A DNA stretch of 9,919 bases from JBBROS01 sp043748985 (GCA_043748985.1 JAYVEG010000250.1:1-9919), one strand, 5' to 3'. Shown: positions 1 to 8,101, counted from the stretch's first letter. Translations and numbers: made by a program. Notes: a model not told the origin generated them from the letters alone.

Positions 1-497
1 GTCCGGAAGCCGCCGGCCCACAACGTCGCACAGACCCGCTTCTGCGACTCCGTCCCGCGCGCCGCGACGATGGCCTCGGCCCGCGGAATGAAACCCCCAT
101 GCGCCGCCGTCACGCACAACACCAAATGCGACACCGCATCCGGGTAGCGCGCCGCATGCGCCATCGCCACCATCCCCCCATAGCTCGTCCCGATGCTCAC
201 CACCGGCCCCAGCCCCAGGTGCCGCCGCAGCGCCTCCATGTCCTCCACGTTCTCGTCCAGCGTATACAGTGCCGGATCGCCCCGCCCGGACCGGCCCTGG
301 CCGCGATGGTCGAAGTAGACCAGCTGCAGCGCCTCGCTGAGCGGCGTGAACGACGGCTTGAACCCCGAATGATCCCCCCCCGGGCCTCCGTGGATCACCA
401 GCGCCGCCCGCTTCTCCCGCATCGCCGCCCCATCGGGGACCAGGCCTGCGCCCTCGATGTCGAAATAGATCTCTGTTCCGCGTACCGCTGCCCGCAT
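1..497 (-). CDS. alpha/beta hydrolase, prolyl-iminopeptidase-like (partial)
   Basis: N-terminal 165 residues of an alpha/beta-hydrolase-fold enzyme; the gene runs off the left edge of the window. Seen on the minus strand: a strand followed by HGGPGG (residues 36-41), the oxyanion-hole motif typical of prolyl iminopeptidase relatives; FDHRGQGRS (62-70), the usual turn after strand 4; and the nucleophile elbow GTSYGG (103-108), with Ser105 as predicted nucleophile. The catalytic Asp and His would lie in the missing part. There is no signal peptide, so it is probably cytoplasmic. The ATG at 497 is chosen because the family N-terminus begins there and a good Shine-Dalgarno sequence lies 7 bases upstream. 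The gene is divergent from the topoisomerase gene. HGGPG points to an aminopeptidase/esterase type, but the substrate cannot be read from this fragment. An 8-base G run sits inside the HGGPGG codons. Confidence 0.85.
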   Translation of the reverse strand, partial: MRAAVRGTEIYFDIEGAGLVPDGAAMREKRAALVIHGGPGGDHSGFKPSFTPLSEALQLVYFDHRGQGRSGRGDPALYTLDENVEDMEALRRHLGLGPVVSIGTSYGGMVAMAHAARYPDAVSHLVLCVTAAHGGFIPRAEAIVAARGTESQKRVCATLWAGGFR

Positions 498-504
498 CGC
501 GCCG

Positions 505-510
505 TCCCCT
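505..510 (-). promoter_or_regulatory. Shine-Dalgarno site of the alpha/beta hydrolase gene
   Basis: On the minus strand AGGGGA lies 7 bases before the ATG at 497. It is one of the better ribosome-binding sites in the window and supports that start; most other genes here have weak or no Shine-Dalgarno sequence. Confidence 0.55.
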
Positions 511-563
511 TTGCGTTTTGACCAGATTACCCATCCGCGCGCCCCGCGCCATCCGGCACCGCG

Positions 564-575
564 GGTTCACGAACC
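564..575. promoter_or_regulatory. short inverted repeat in divergent intergenic region
   Basis: GGTTC-AC-GAACC is a perfect 5-base inverted repeat with a 2-base centre. It lies within the 123-base gap between the divergent hydrolase and topoisomerase genes, about 66 bases from the hydrolase start and 45 from the topoisomerase start. Such a position would suit a dimeric regulator controlling one or both promoters, but a repeat this short can occur by chance. I see no convincing -35/-10 pair in this gap: a TTGACC at 518-523 has no matching -10 in the GC-rich DNA downstream. Confidence 0.25.
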
Positions 576-620
576 TGATAGTCCTGCAACCGGCCTGGCC
601 CGGCGGATGTTCCCCCCGCC

Positions 621-1709
621 ATGCCTGATCCCAAAGCAGCCGCGAAACTGGCCAAGCTCCGCTACGTCAACGACACGAAGCCGGGGATCGCCCGAACCCG
701 TCATACCGGCAAGGAAGGCGAAACTTGGCGGTTCTTCAAGCCCGACGGCGCGGAGATCACCGACGAGGCCGAGATCGCCCGCATCAAGAAACTGGCAATA
801 CCTCCCGCCTATACCGACGTCTGGATCTGCCCCCACCCCAACGGCCACCTCCAGGCGGTCGGACGCGACGCCCGAGGCCGCAAGCAGTATCGTTACCACG
901 CGCGCTGGCGGCTGGTTCGGGACGAGGCCAAATATGCCAGGATGCTCGTGTTCGGCGCCGCGCTGCCGATCATCCGCGACCGCGTGCGAAAAGACCTGGC
1001 GCGCGAAGGCCTGCCGAAGCCGAAGGTGATCGCCGCCATCGTGGCATTGCTGGAAAAAACCGTGATGCGCGTCGGCAACGAGGAGTACGCCAGGCAAAAC
1101 GGCAGCTTCGGCCTGACGACCCTCCGCTCCCGACACGTCAAGGTAAGGGCCGGCCACGTCGTGTTCGACTTCAAGGGCAAGCACGGCATCAAGCAGCACA
1201 TCGACCTCGGCGACCGCCGCCTCGCCAACCTCGTCGCCAAATGCCAGGACCTGCCCGGGCAGGACTTGTTCCAATACCACAACGACGCCGGCGACCTTCA
1301 TCACGTCACCAGTGACGACGTGAACGACTACCTCCAGGAGGCAACCGGGGAGGACATCACCGCCAAGGACTTTCGCACCTGGGCCGCCACCAACCTGGCT
1401 GTCACCGTGCTGGCGGAGTTCGAGCGCTTCGACAACGCCACCACGGCCAAGAAGAACGTCGTACAGGCTGTCGAGCTTGTCGCAAAGCAGCTCGGCAACA
1501 CGCCGGCGATCTGCCGCAAATGCTACATCCACCCAGCCGTCTTCGAAGGCTATCTCGACGGCAGTCTCCTCGAAAGCCTGAAGACCCGCGCCGGCGAGAT
1601 GTTGCATTCCCCGGCAACCGGTCTGACCGCCAAAGAGGCCGCCATCACGGCCTATCTGAGCCGACGGCTTGGCGAAGCGATCGACCACCCGAAGAAGCCC
1701 ATCTCCTGA
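621..1709 (+). CDS. topIB: DNA topoisomerase IB (poxvirus/Deinococcus type)
   Basis: 362-residue type IB topoisomerase, which relaxes supercoils by cutting one strand through a 3'-phosphotyrosine link; monomeric, cytoplasmic, no ATP needed. Expected order is a small N-terminal DNA-binding domain (about 1-95: WRFFKPDG, IPPAYTDVWICP) and a C-terminal catalytic domain. Predicted active-site residues are Arg150 (in MRVGNEEY), Lys187 (FDFKGKHG), Arg252 (DFRTWAAT), Asn293 (GNTPAIC) and Tyr302 (CRKCYIHP). All five are offset by a constant 13 residues from the Deinococcus enzyme set as I recall it (R137, K174, R239, N280, Y289), a strong sign the enzyme is intact. Asn293 stands where poxviral and eukaryotic enzymes have His, as in other bacterial members. 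The ATG at 621 has no clear ribosome-binding site; GGCGG/CCGCC (602-606, 616-620) could fold right up to it. It appears monocistronic, and its codon use is more balanced than that of the paa genes. Confidence 0.95.
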   Translation: MPDPKAAAKLAKLRYVNDTKPGIARTRHTGKEGETWRFFKPDGAEITDEAEIARIKKLAIPPAYTDVWICPHPNGHLQAVGRDARGRKQYRYHARWRLVRDEAKYARMLVFGAALPIIRDRVRKDLAREGLPKPKVIAAIVALLEKTVMRVGNEEYARQNGSFGLTTLRSRHVKVRAGHVVFDFKGKHGIKQHIDLGDRRLANLVAKCQDLPGQDLFQYHNDAGDLHHVTSDDVNDYLQEATGEDITAKDFRTWAATNLAVTVLAEFERFDNATTAKKNVVQAVELVAKQLGNTPAICRKCYIHPAVFEGYLDGSLLESLKTRAGEMLHSPATGLTAKEAAITAYLSRRLGEAIDHPKKPIS

Positions 1710-1717
1710 ACCAGGAG
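1703..1717 (+). other. hairpin over the topoisomerase stop codon
   Basis: CTCCTG (1703-1708), loop AAC, CAGGAG (1712-1717): a perfect 6-base stem whose left arm and loop include the TGA at 1707-1709. No T run follows, so it is not a standard intrinsic terminator. It may protect the 3' end or mark the mRNA end, or be chance. Confidence 0.3.
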
Positions 1718-1735
1718 CGAAGCCAGCCTCCACCC

Positions 1736-1763
1736 TTGACACGCCCGACACCTCCCGCATCGT
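1736..1763 (+). promoter_or_regulatory. candidate sigma-70 promoter of the paaGIK operon
   Basis: A perfect -35 hexamer TTGACA (1736-1741) is followed 16 bases later by a poor -10 candidate CATCGT (1758-1763), in the 79-base gap before paaG. The -35 match is striking in such GC-rich DNA; the weak -10 would suit a promoter that needs an activator or is regulated. I see no clear PaaR/PaaX-type operator. Confidence 0.3.
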
Positions 1764-1788
1764 GGCCACCAATCACGCGGGGCCAACG

Positions 1789-2559
1789 ATGTCCGACACC
1801 ATTCTTGTCACCCGCGATGGCCCCGTCCTCCATCTCACCCTCAACCGGCCCGACCGCCTCAATGCCTTTGCCGGCGGCATGGCCGAAACCCTTCTCGCGC
1901 ACCTCTCCGACGCCGGGCAGAACCCGGACATCCGCGCGGTCCTGCTCTCCGGAGCCGGACGTGCATTCTGCGCCGGGCAGGATCTGGCCGATGTAAGCCC
2001 CGGTCAGGATCTCGGGGGCACCCTCGAAACCCGGTTCAACCCGCTGATCCGCGCCATCCGCACCTTGCCCAAACCGGTCGTCTGCGCCGTCCACGGCAAC
2101 GCCGCCGGGGCAGGGGCCAACCTCGCCTTCGCCTGCGACATCGTCCTGGCCGCACAATCCGCCCGATTCCTGCAAGCCTTCATCCGCATCGGCCTCATCC
2201 CCGATGCCGGCGGAACCTGGTTCCTCCCGCGGCTCGCCGGCGACGCCCGCGCCCGCGGGATGGCCATGCTCGGCGAGCCCGTGCCCGCCCCACAGGCCGA
2301 GACCTGGGGCCTCATCTGGCGCTCCCTGCCCGACGAAGACCTCCTGACCGAAGCCACGAAAACCGCCCACACCCTCGCCGCCCTCCCCACCCAGGCCATC
2401 CGCCTCATGAAGCAGGCCCTCGACACCAACAACACCCTGGACCAGCAACTGGACCTCGAACGCGACCTCCAGCGCGAGGCCGGCTTCACCCCGGATTTCC
2501 AGGAAGGTGTAAAAGCCTTCATCCAAAAACGCCCCGCCACCTTCACCGGCCAAGCATGA
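1789..2559 (+). CDS. paaG: 2-(1,2-epoxy-1,2-dihydrophenyl)acetyl-CoA isomerase PaaG
   Basis: 256-residue crotonase-fold enzyme. In the aerobic phenylacetate pathway PaaG isomerises ring-epoxidised phenylacetyl-CoA to the oxepin-CoA. Seen: LTLNRPDRLNAF (16-27), AFCAGQDLADV (59-69), the oxyanion-hole stretch VHGNAAGAGANLAF (101-114), and IGLIPDAGGTWFLPR (134-148) with Asp139 as the likely catalytic acid. The C-terminal TLDQQLDLERDLQ (216-228), EGVKAFIQKRP and FTGQ match the E. coli PaaG pattern closely, which separates it from generic enoyl-CoA hydratases. The reading frame stays open upstream to an ATG at 1669 inside the topoisomerase gene, but the family N-terminus begins at the ATG at 1789, which follows a GGGG stretch. 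First gene of a three-gene operon; its stop overlaps the paaI start by ATGA. Confidence 0.93.
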   Translation: MSDTILVTRDGPVLHLTLNRPDRLNAFAGGMAETLLAHLSDAGQNPDIRAVLLSGAGRAFCAGQDLADVSPGQDLGGTLETRFNPLIRAIRTLPKPVVCAVHGNAAGAGANLAFACDIVLAAQSARFLQAFIRIGLIPDAGGTWFLPRLAGDARARGMAMLGEPVPAPQAETWGLIWRSLPDEDLLTEATKTAHTLAALPTQAIRLMKQALDTNNTLDQQLDLERDLQREAGFTPDFQEGVKAFIQKRPATFTGQA

Positions 2560-2974
2560 CCCCGCAACAGCGCGCCGAAACCGCAGCAGCCGCCATGTGG
2601 GCCAACGACCAGGCCACCCCCGCCCTCGGCATCGCACTCGAAGAAATCGCACCCGGCGCCGCCACCCTCTCAATGACCGTCCAGCCCCACATGCTCAACG
2701 GCCACCGCACCTGCCACGGCGGCTTCATCTTCACCCTCGCCGACAGCGCATTCGCCTTCGCCTGCAACAGCCATGGCAGCGGCGCCCTCGCAGCACACTG
2801 CGACATCTTCTTCCTGGCCCCCGCGCGTGAAGGCGACCGCCTCGTCGCAACCGCCATCGAACGCCACCGCGAAGGCCGCACCGGCCTAACCGACGTCCGC
2901 GTGACCGCAGGCGAGACCGTCATCGCCGAATTCCGCGGCCACTCCCGCGCCGTCCCGCACCAGTGGGTTCCATC

Positions 2975-2978
<4 letters not shown>
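2556..2978 (+). CDS. paaI: hydroxyphenylacetyl-CoA thioesterase PaaI
   Basis: 140-residue single hot-dog-fold acyl-CoA thioesterase, the same length as E. coli PaaI. In the phenylacetate pathway it hydrolyses dead-end CoA thioesters such as ring-hydroxylated phenylacetyl-CoA, releasing trapped CoA; it is usually a homotetramer in the cytosol. Seen: MLNGHRTCHGGFIFTLAD (46-63), with the CHGG turn (53-56) and Asp63 as the expected catalytic acid, followed by SAFAFACNSHG (64-74), a signature shared with E. coli PaaI. The central sheet runs LAAHCDIFFLAPAREGD (78-94). The start overlaps the paaG stop (ATGA, 2556-2559) and the stop overlaps the paaK start (ATGA, 2975-2978). There is no ribosome-binding site of its own, so translation is probably coupled. 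Confidence 0.95.
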
Positions 2979-4276
<1,298 letters not shown>

Positions 4277-4292
4277 GGGTTCGGTAGTCTTG

Positions 4293-4317
4293 CTTCTCCC
4301 TCTCCCTCGGGAAGAAG
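4293..4317 (+). repeat. imperfect hairpin after paaK; possible degenerate dispersed repeat
   Basis: CTTCTCCC (4293-4300) pairs with GGG-A-AGAAG (4309-4317) with a one-base bulge and an 8-base loop. No T run follows, so it is a weak terminator candidate at best, 16 bases after the paaK stop. The CTCCCTCTCCCTCGGG text resembles the dispersed intergenic palindromes common in high-GC proteobacteria, whose spurious translation reads like LPEGEGEAR, as it does here on the minus strand. The rest of the 132-base paaK-hpnN gap shows no clear promoter or ribosome-binding site. Confidence 0.35.
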
Positions 4318-4408
4318 GTCGACTGAAGGTCTAACCGCAAGCACCAGCCAGAAACATTTCTCGTCCCAGCACCTTGCACCCACTCCCCGCATCCGCTTCA
4401 CACCCCTC

Positions 4409-7021
4409 ATGCGGAAGAACCCCATCGTCGCCACCGTCCTCCTCGCCGCCCGCCACCCCGGCCAGGTGCTGCTCGCGGCCCTCCTCCTGGCCGCCGCCTG
4501 CCTCTGGCTCACCGCCACCCACCTCTCCGTCACCACCGACGTCGACGAGCTCTTCGCCGCCTCCCTCCCCTGGAAACAGCGCGAGGCCGAGCTGAAGCGC
4601 ATGTTCCCCCAGTTCAACGACCTCATCGTCACCGTCATCGACGCCGACAGCCCGGAGGCCGCGGACGCCACCGCCGCCGGCCTTGAAGCCGCCCTGGCCA
4701 AGGACCCCCACGTCAAGACCATCCGCCGCCCCGACGCCTCCCCCTTCTTCGACCGCAACGGCCTTCTGTTCCTCGACACCAATGTCCTCGAAAAGCTCCT
4801 TAACCAGACCATCGACGCCCAGCCCTTCCTCGGCCAGCTCGCCGCCGATCCCAGCGCCCGCGGCCTGTTCGCCGCCCTCGGTCTCGTCGCCATGGGCGTG
4901 GAACGCGGCCAGGCCGACCTCGCGCCCTTCGCCGAACCCCTGAAAGGCTTCGACGCCGCCCTCCGCAGCGCCATCGACGGCAACCCCAAGCCCCTCTCCT
5001 GGCAGCGCCTCCTCTCCGGCCCGGCCTCCGACCTCGCCGGCCCCTACCGCTTCGTCCTCGTCCAGCCCGTGCTCGACTACGGCGCACTCGCCCCGGGCGG
5101 CGCCGCCACCGCAGCCATCCGAACCGCCGCCTCCGCACAGGAATTCGTCAAATCCGGCGCCGCCCGCGTCCGCATCACCGGCTCCGTCGCACTCGCCGAC
5201 GAGGAGTTCGCCACCGTCGCCCAGGGCGCGGTCGCCGGCCTCGTCGGCTCGACGCTCGTCGTCATCCTCTGGCTAGCCTTCGCCGTCCGCACCTGGCGCC
5301 TCATCCTGCCCATCATGCTGACCCTCATCGTCGGCCTCGTCGTCACCACCGGATTCGCCACACTCACCAGCAGCCCGCTCAACCTCATCTCCGTCGCCTT
5401 CGCCATCCTCTTCGTCGGCATCGCCGTCGACTTCGCAATCCAGTTCTCCGTGCGCTACCGCGAGATGTGCCAGGAACACCCGGACGGCCCCAGCGCCCTT
5501 GAAGCAGCCGCCACACGCTCCGGCAGCCAGATCCTGGTCGCCGCCGCCGCGACCTCGGCCGGCTTCCTCGCCTTCGTGCCGACGGATTTCAGCGGCGTCG
5601 CGGAGCTGGGCATGATCGCCGGCGTCGGTATGCTGATCGCCTTCGCCACCACCGTCACGGTTCTGCCCGCCGCCATCATGTTGCTGCGCCCCCGCCACGG
5701 CCGCATGGCCGGCGAGGCCGGGTTCGCCTGGGCAGCCCCGCTCGACCACGCCGTGCACCGCGCCCGCTGGCCCATCCTGGCCGGGTTCGCGCTGATCGCG
5801 GCCCTGGGCGGCGCGGCCATCCTCCGCCTGCAGTTCGACAGCGACCCGCTGCACACGAAAAACCCGAACACCGAAGCCATGCGGACGCTGGGCGACCTCG
5901 CCGCGAACCCGCTGACCGACCCCTACACCATCGACATCATCGCGGCCGACAAGACCGCGGCGGAAAATGTCGAACACCGCGTGGAGAAGCTGCCGCTGGT
6001 GGCACAGGTGGTGTCGCTCGACAGTTTCGTGCCCGCAGACCAGCCCGCGAAGCTCGCGCTCATCGCCGACGCGGCCTCGCTCCTCGCCCCCACCCTGGCG
6101 CCGCGCAGCCCGGCAGCGCCGGTAACCGCCGCCGACCTGCGGCTCGCAGCCCAGACTGCGTCCGCCCAATTGGCCAAGGCGGTCCCGATGCTGCCGCCCG
6201 GCCATCCGCTTGCCGCCGTGGCGGCCGACATCAAGCGTCTGGAGACAGGGCCGGATGCAGCACTGATCGAGGCCAATGCGGCGTTGACCCGGTTCCTGCC
6301 GCAGCAGCTGAGCCGCCTGCGCCTGTCGCTGGAGGCCGCGCCGGTGACGGAGGCGACGATCCCGCCGGAGGTATCGCGAGACTGGCTGCTGCCGGACGGG
6401 CGTCGAAGGGTGCAAATCTCGGCCAAGCCGTCCGCCACCGGGGCCGAGGGCCTGCACCGCTTCACCGCGCAGATCTCCGCTGTCGTGCCCGAGGCCGGAG
6501 GCTCCGCCGTCACCATCGTCGAGACAGCGAACACAATCGTGCGCGCCTTCACCCATGCGGCGGCAGGGGCACTGGCGGCAATCGTGGTGATCCTGGCCCT
6601 GGCGCTTCGGCGGCTGCAGGACGTGCTGATGGTGCTCGCGCCGTTGCTGCTCAGCGGCCTCATGACCGTTCTGGCCGCCGTGCTGCTGCCGTTGCCGCTG
6701 AACTTCGCCAACGTCATCGCGCTGCCGCTGCTGCTGGGAGTGGGCGTATCGTTCAACATTTACTTCGTGATGAACTGGCGCAGCGGCCAACAGCACCCGC
6801 TGGCCTCCCCCACCGCCCGGGCTGTGGTGTTTTCGGCGCTGACAACCGGGACCGCATTCGGCTCGCTTGCTTTGTCCGCCCATCCCGGCACCGCCAGCAT
6901 GGGCCAACTGTTGCTTTTAAGCCTCGGTTGCACGCTTTTGGCCAGCCTTCTGTTCGTTCCCGCCTTACTCGCCCTATTTCCACCACAAGTTCATGTGATA
7001 AATCCATCAACGCGGCGCTGA
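4409..7021 (+). CDS. hpnN: hopanoid transporter HpnN (RND/MMPL family)
   Basis: 870-residue inner-membrane RND-type transporter that moves hopanoids towards the outer membrane. The topology read from hydrophobicity is classic: one segment at about 18-38, a periplasmic loop (40-270) with the family start LSVTTDVDELFAASLPW (39-55), five segments at about 272-292, 297-318, 324-344, 374-392 and 400-422, a seventh at 454-472, a second periplasmic loop (475-715), then five at about 717-735, 739-760, 766-787, 804-825 and 833-857. TM4 carries GIAVDFAIQFSVRYRE (337-352), with Asp341 the expected proton-relay residue. The equivalent TM10 stretch GVGVSFNIYFVMNW (777-790) has Ser781 in that position, so the repeats are not equivalent. 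The start at 4409 is the first in-frame ATG, with no visible ribosome-binding site. Convergent with the hpnIJK operon. Codon use changes along the gene (see findings). Confidence 0.95.
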   Translation: MRKNPIVATVLLAARHPGQVLLAALLLAAACLWLTATHLSVTTDVDELFAASLPWKQREAELKRMFPQFNDLIVTVIDADSPEAADATAAGLEAALAKDPHVKTIRRPDASPFFDRNGLLFLDTNVLEKLLNQTIDAQPFLGQLAADPSARGLFAALGLVAMGVERGQADLAPFAEPLKGFDAALRSAIDGNPKPLSWQRLLSGPASDLAGPYRFVLVQPVLDYGALAPGGAATAAIRTAASAQEFVKSGAARVRITGSVALADEEFATVAQGAVAGLVGSTLVVILWLAFAVRTWRLILPIMLTLIVGLVVTTGFATLTSSPLNLISVAFAILFVGIAVDFAIQFSVRYREMCQEHPDGPSALEAAATRSGSQILVAAAATSAGFLAFVPTDFSGVAELGMIAGVGMLIAFATTVTVLPAAIMLLRPRHGRMAGEAGFAWAAPLDHAVHRARWPILAGFALIAALGGAAILRLQFDSDPLHTKNPNTEAMRTLGDLAANPLTDPYTIDIIAADKTAAENVEHRVEKLPLVAQVVSLDSFVPADQPAKLALIADAASLLAPTLAPRSPAAPVTAADLRLAAQTASAQLAKAVPMLPPGHPLAAVAADIKRLETGPDAALIEANAALTRFLPQQLSRLRLSLEAAPVTEATIPPEVSRDWLLPDGRRRVQISAKPSATGAEGLHRFTAQISAVVPEAGGSAVTIVETANTIVRAFTHAAAGALAAIVVILALALRRLQDVLMVLAPLLLSGLMTVLAAVLLPLPLNFANVIALPLLLGVGVSFNIYFVMNWRSGQQHPLASPTARAVVFSALTTGTAFGSLALSAHPGTASMGQLLLLSLGCTLLASLLFVPALLALFPPQVHVINPSTRR

Positions 7022-7165
7022 ATGATCGGCCCGCGCGGAGTTTGCGGGCCCATGGCCGTGATTCGAACCGTTATGATAATCGTGGTCCTGGTAACCGGCT
7101 GGATTGCAATGCGGACCGAGACATTCGCCCATTCCGGACCAGCGGTGGCGGCCTCTCCAAAATAG
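7022..7165 (+). CDS. possible small single-span membrane protein (doubtful)
   Basis: Open frame of 47 codons beginning one base after the hpnN stop (ATG at 7022), or 37 codons from the ATG at 7052. From the second start it reads as a short basic N-terminus (MAVIRT), a hydrophobic run VMIIVVLVTGWIAM, then a polar tail ending in AVAASPK: the pattern of a small membrane protein or signal-anchored peptide. I do not recognise it. For: position, hydrophobic design and possible coupling to hpnN. Against: no ribosome-binding site; a 7-base-pair GC hairpin lies between the two starts; third-position GC is only 23 of 37 codons, well below the neighbours; and the terminator of the opposing operon overlaps its 3' end. 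It may simply be intergenic sequence. Confidence 0.2.
   Translation: MIGPRGVCGPMAVIRTVMIIVVLVTGWIAMRTETFAHSGPAVAASPK
7028..7050 (+). terminator. GC-rich hairpin just after hpnN, no T run
   Basis: GGCCCGC (7028-7034), 9-base loop, GCGGGCC (7044-7050), starting 7 bases after the hpnN stop. A strong perfect stem in the position of an mRNA 3' end, but no T run follows, so it is a stabilising or Rho-assisted end rather than a standard intrinsic terminator. Confidence 0.4.
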
Positions 7166-7182
7166 GGCGGACGTAATCCGCC
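7159..7182 (-). terminator. intrinsic terminator of the hpnI-J-K operon
   Basis: Read on the minus strand, GGCGGA (7182-7177), loop TTACG, TCCGCC (7171-7166) is a perfect 6-base stem followed three bases later by four Ts (7162-7159, in CTATTTTGG). It begins 40 bases beyond the hpnK stop. On the plus strand the same stem lacks a T run, so it acts mainly on the hpn operon. An alternative pairing GGGCGG/CCGCCC with a longer loop is also possible. Confidence 0.65.
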
Positions 7183-7222
7183 GCCCGGCCACCCGCGGTC
7201 AGAACGACGGATCGAACCTCTA

Positions 7223-8092
7223 CTAAGCGCCGTAGACCGTCTGCTCGATCCCGGCAGCCATCAGCGCCTCCCGCAACTCCGGACTCAGCAGCGTCTCAAG
7301 TTCTGCCTCGTGCTCGTAGTCGCCCATCAGCTTCGCCAGCCGCGCATCGCGCCACGCGGCCGGATGGAAATAAATCTCCGTCAGCCCCTTCGGCAGGTTC
7401 GGGATCAGCCCCATCACCCGTGACAGGGTCATGTGCCCGGACCACGCAATGCCGAAGACGTTGTCGTTGACCTGCATCCCAGCCCGGCGCGCATCGTCAC
7501 GTACCATGGACGACCACACGTTCAGCAATCGGCCACCGATGCCGACCCTTGTGCCGGAGCGGGCCAGCGGGCCGGTGGGCTCGCGCGGCACCCGAACCGC
7601 CTTAAGGCCAAAGCCCTTGCCGATCTCGATCATCATCCGCCCTACGGTAGGGTGCATGTGCATGTGCTTGTGGGCATTGGCGTGGTTCAAAACCAGACCG
7701 GTCTTCTGGAAGGTTGAGAACTGCGCACGGATCTCGCCGGCCAACTGCCGGCGCTGCTTCGGTCGGAAGAAATAGTCGACCGAGACGCCGAACTGGTCGG
7801 ATGGGAATTCGCCGGCCGCATCGACCAGGCCCTTGACGGCGCTGGGGCGGACCGACTGCCCCTCGACGACCACCAGGTGCAGACCGACCTTGAGGTTCGG
7901 CAGCAGGCGCGCCCGGCGCACCGCGTCGCCCGCAGCCGGCCCGGCGACCATCAGGCTGGCGGTGGACAGCAGGCCATCCCGATGGGCGCGTTCGACCGCC
8001 TCGTTCACCCCCTCGGACAAGCCGAAATCATCGGCCGTGAAGATCACCCGGCGCCGATCGTGCAGTGCCCGCTTTTCCTCTTTGGTCGACAT
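7223..8092 (-). CDS. hpnK: hopanoid-associated sugar deacetylase HpnK (YdjC/ChbG family)
   Basis: 289-residue YdjC/ChbG-fold carbohydrate deacetylase. In Burkholderia cenocepacia HpnK was assigned to removing the acetyl group from GlcNAc-bacteriohopanetetrol made by HpnI, giving the glucosamine form. Seen: FTADDFGLSEGVNEAVERAH (18-37) with the metal/acid pair Asp21-Asp22; VGLHLVVVEG (69-78) with His72; and the histidine cluster NHANAHKHMHMHP (136-148), containing the third metal ligand and catalytic His; GLTEIYFHPA (236-245) near the C-terminus. The open frame extends upstream into hpnJ, but that part is the shadow of hpnJ in another frame. The ATG at 8092 gives a 14-residue charged lead before the first strand, longer than most relatives. 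It follows hpnJ by 17 bases with no ribosome-binding site, next to a hairpin. Last gene of the operon, with a terminator about 40 bases beyond its stop. Confidence 0.92.
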   Translation of the reverse strand: MSTKEEKRALHDRRRVIFTADDFGLSEGVNEAVERAHRDGLLSTASLMVAGPAAGDAVRRARLLPNLKVGLHLVVVEGQSVRPSAVKGLVDAAGEFPSDQFGVSVDYFFRPKQRRQLAGEIRAQFSTFQKTGLVLNHANAHKHMHMHPTVGRMMIEIGKGFGLKAVRVPREPTGPLARSGTRVGIGGRLLNVWSSMVRDDARRAGMQVNDNVFGIAWSGHMTLSRVMGLIPNLPKGLTEIYFHPAAWRDARLAKLMGDYEHEAELETLLSPELREALMAAGIEQTVYGA

Positions 8093-8101
8093 GGGCCCGC
8101 G

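Noticed and set aside
99..521. 140-codon His/Arg/Pro-rich plus-strand frame
   Set aside because: Shadow of the minus-strand alpha/beta hydrolase, whose HGGPGG, DHRGQGRS and GTSYGG motifs show the true frame.
564..585. Possible alphaproteobacterial LexA box upstream of the topoisomerase gene
   Set aside because: GTTC and GAAC occur, but not as GTTC-N7-GTTC or GAAC-N7-GAAC, so the SOS-box spacing is not met.
567..1772. 401-codon minus-strand open frame opposite the topoisomerase gene
   Set aside because: Val/Gly/Asp-rich shadow; the plus frame has all five topoisomerase IB active-site residues.
1669..1788. Upstream in-frame extension of paaG by 40 codons
   Set aside because: It overlaps the topoisomerase gene end, and the added residues (rich in Ser, Thr and Pro) do not belong to the crotonase fold.
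5273..6907. Long minus-strand open frame (544 codons) opposite hpnN
   Set aside because: Its protein is low-complexity Gly/Arg/Asp/Gln-rich with no family pattern; it is a shadow of the high-GC third positions of hpnN, whose transporter motifs are unmistakable.
6928..7176. 82-codon plus-strand frame across the hpnN end
   Set aside because: Overlaps the hpnN C-terminal membrane segment in another frame, with no recognisable features.
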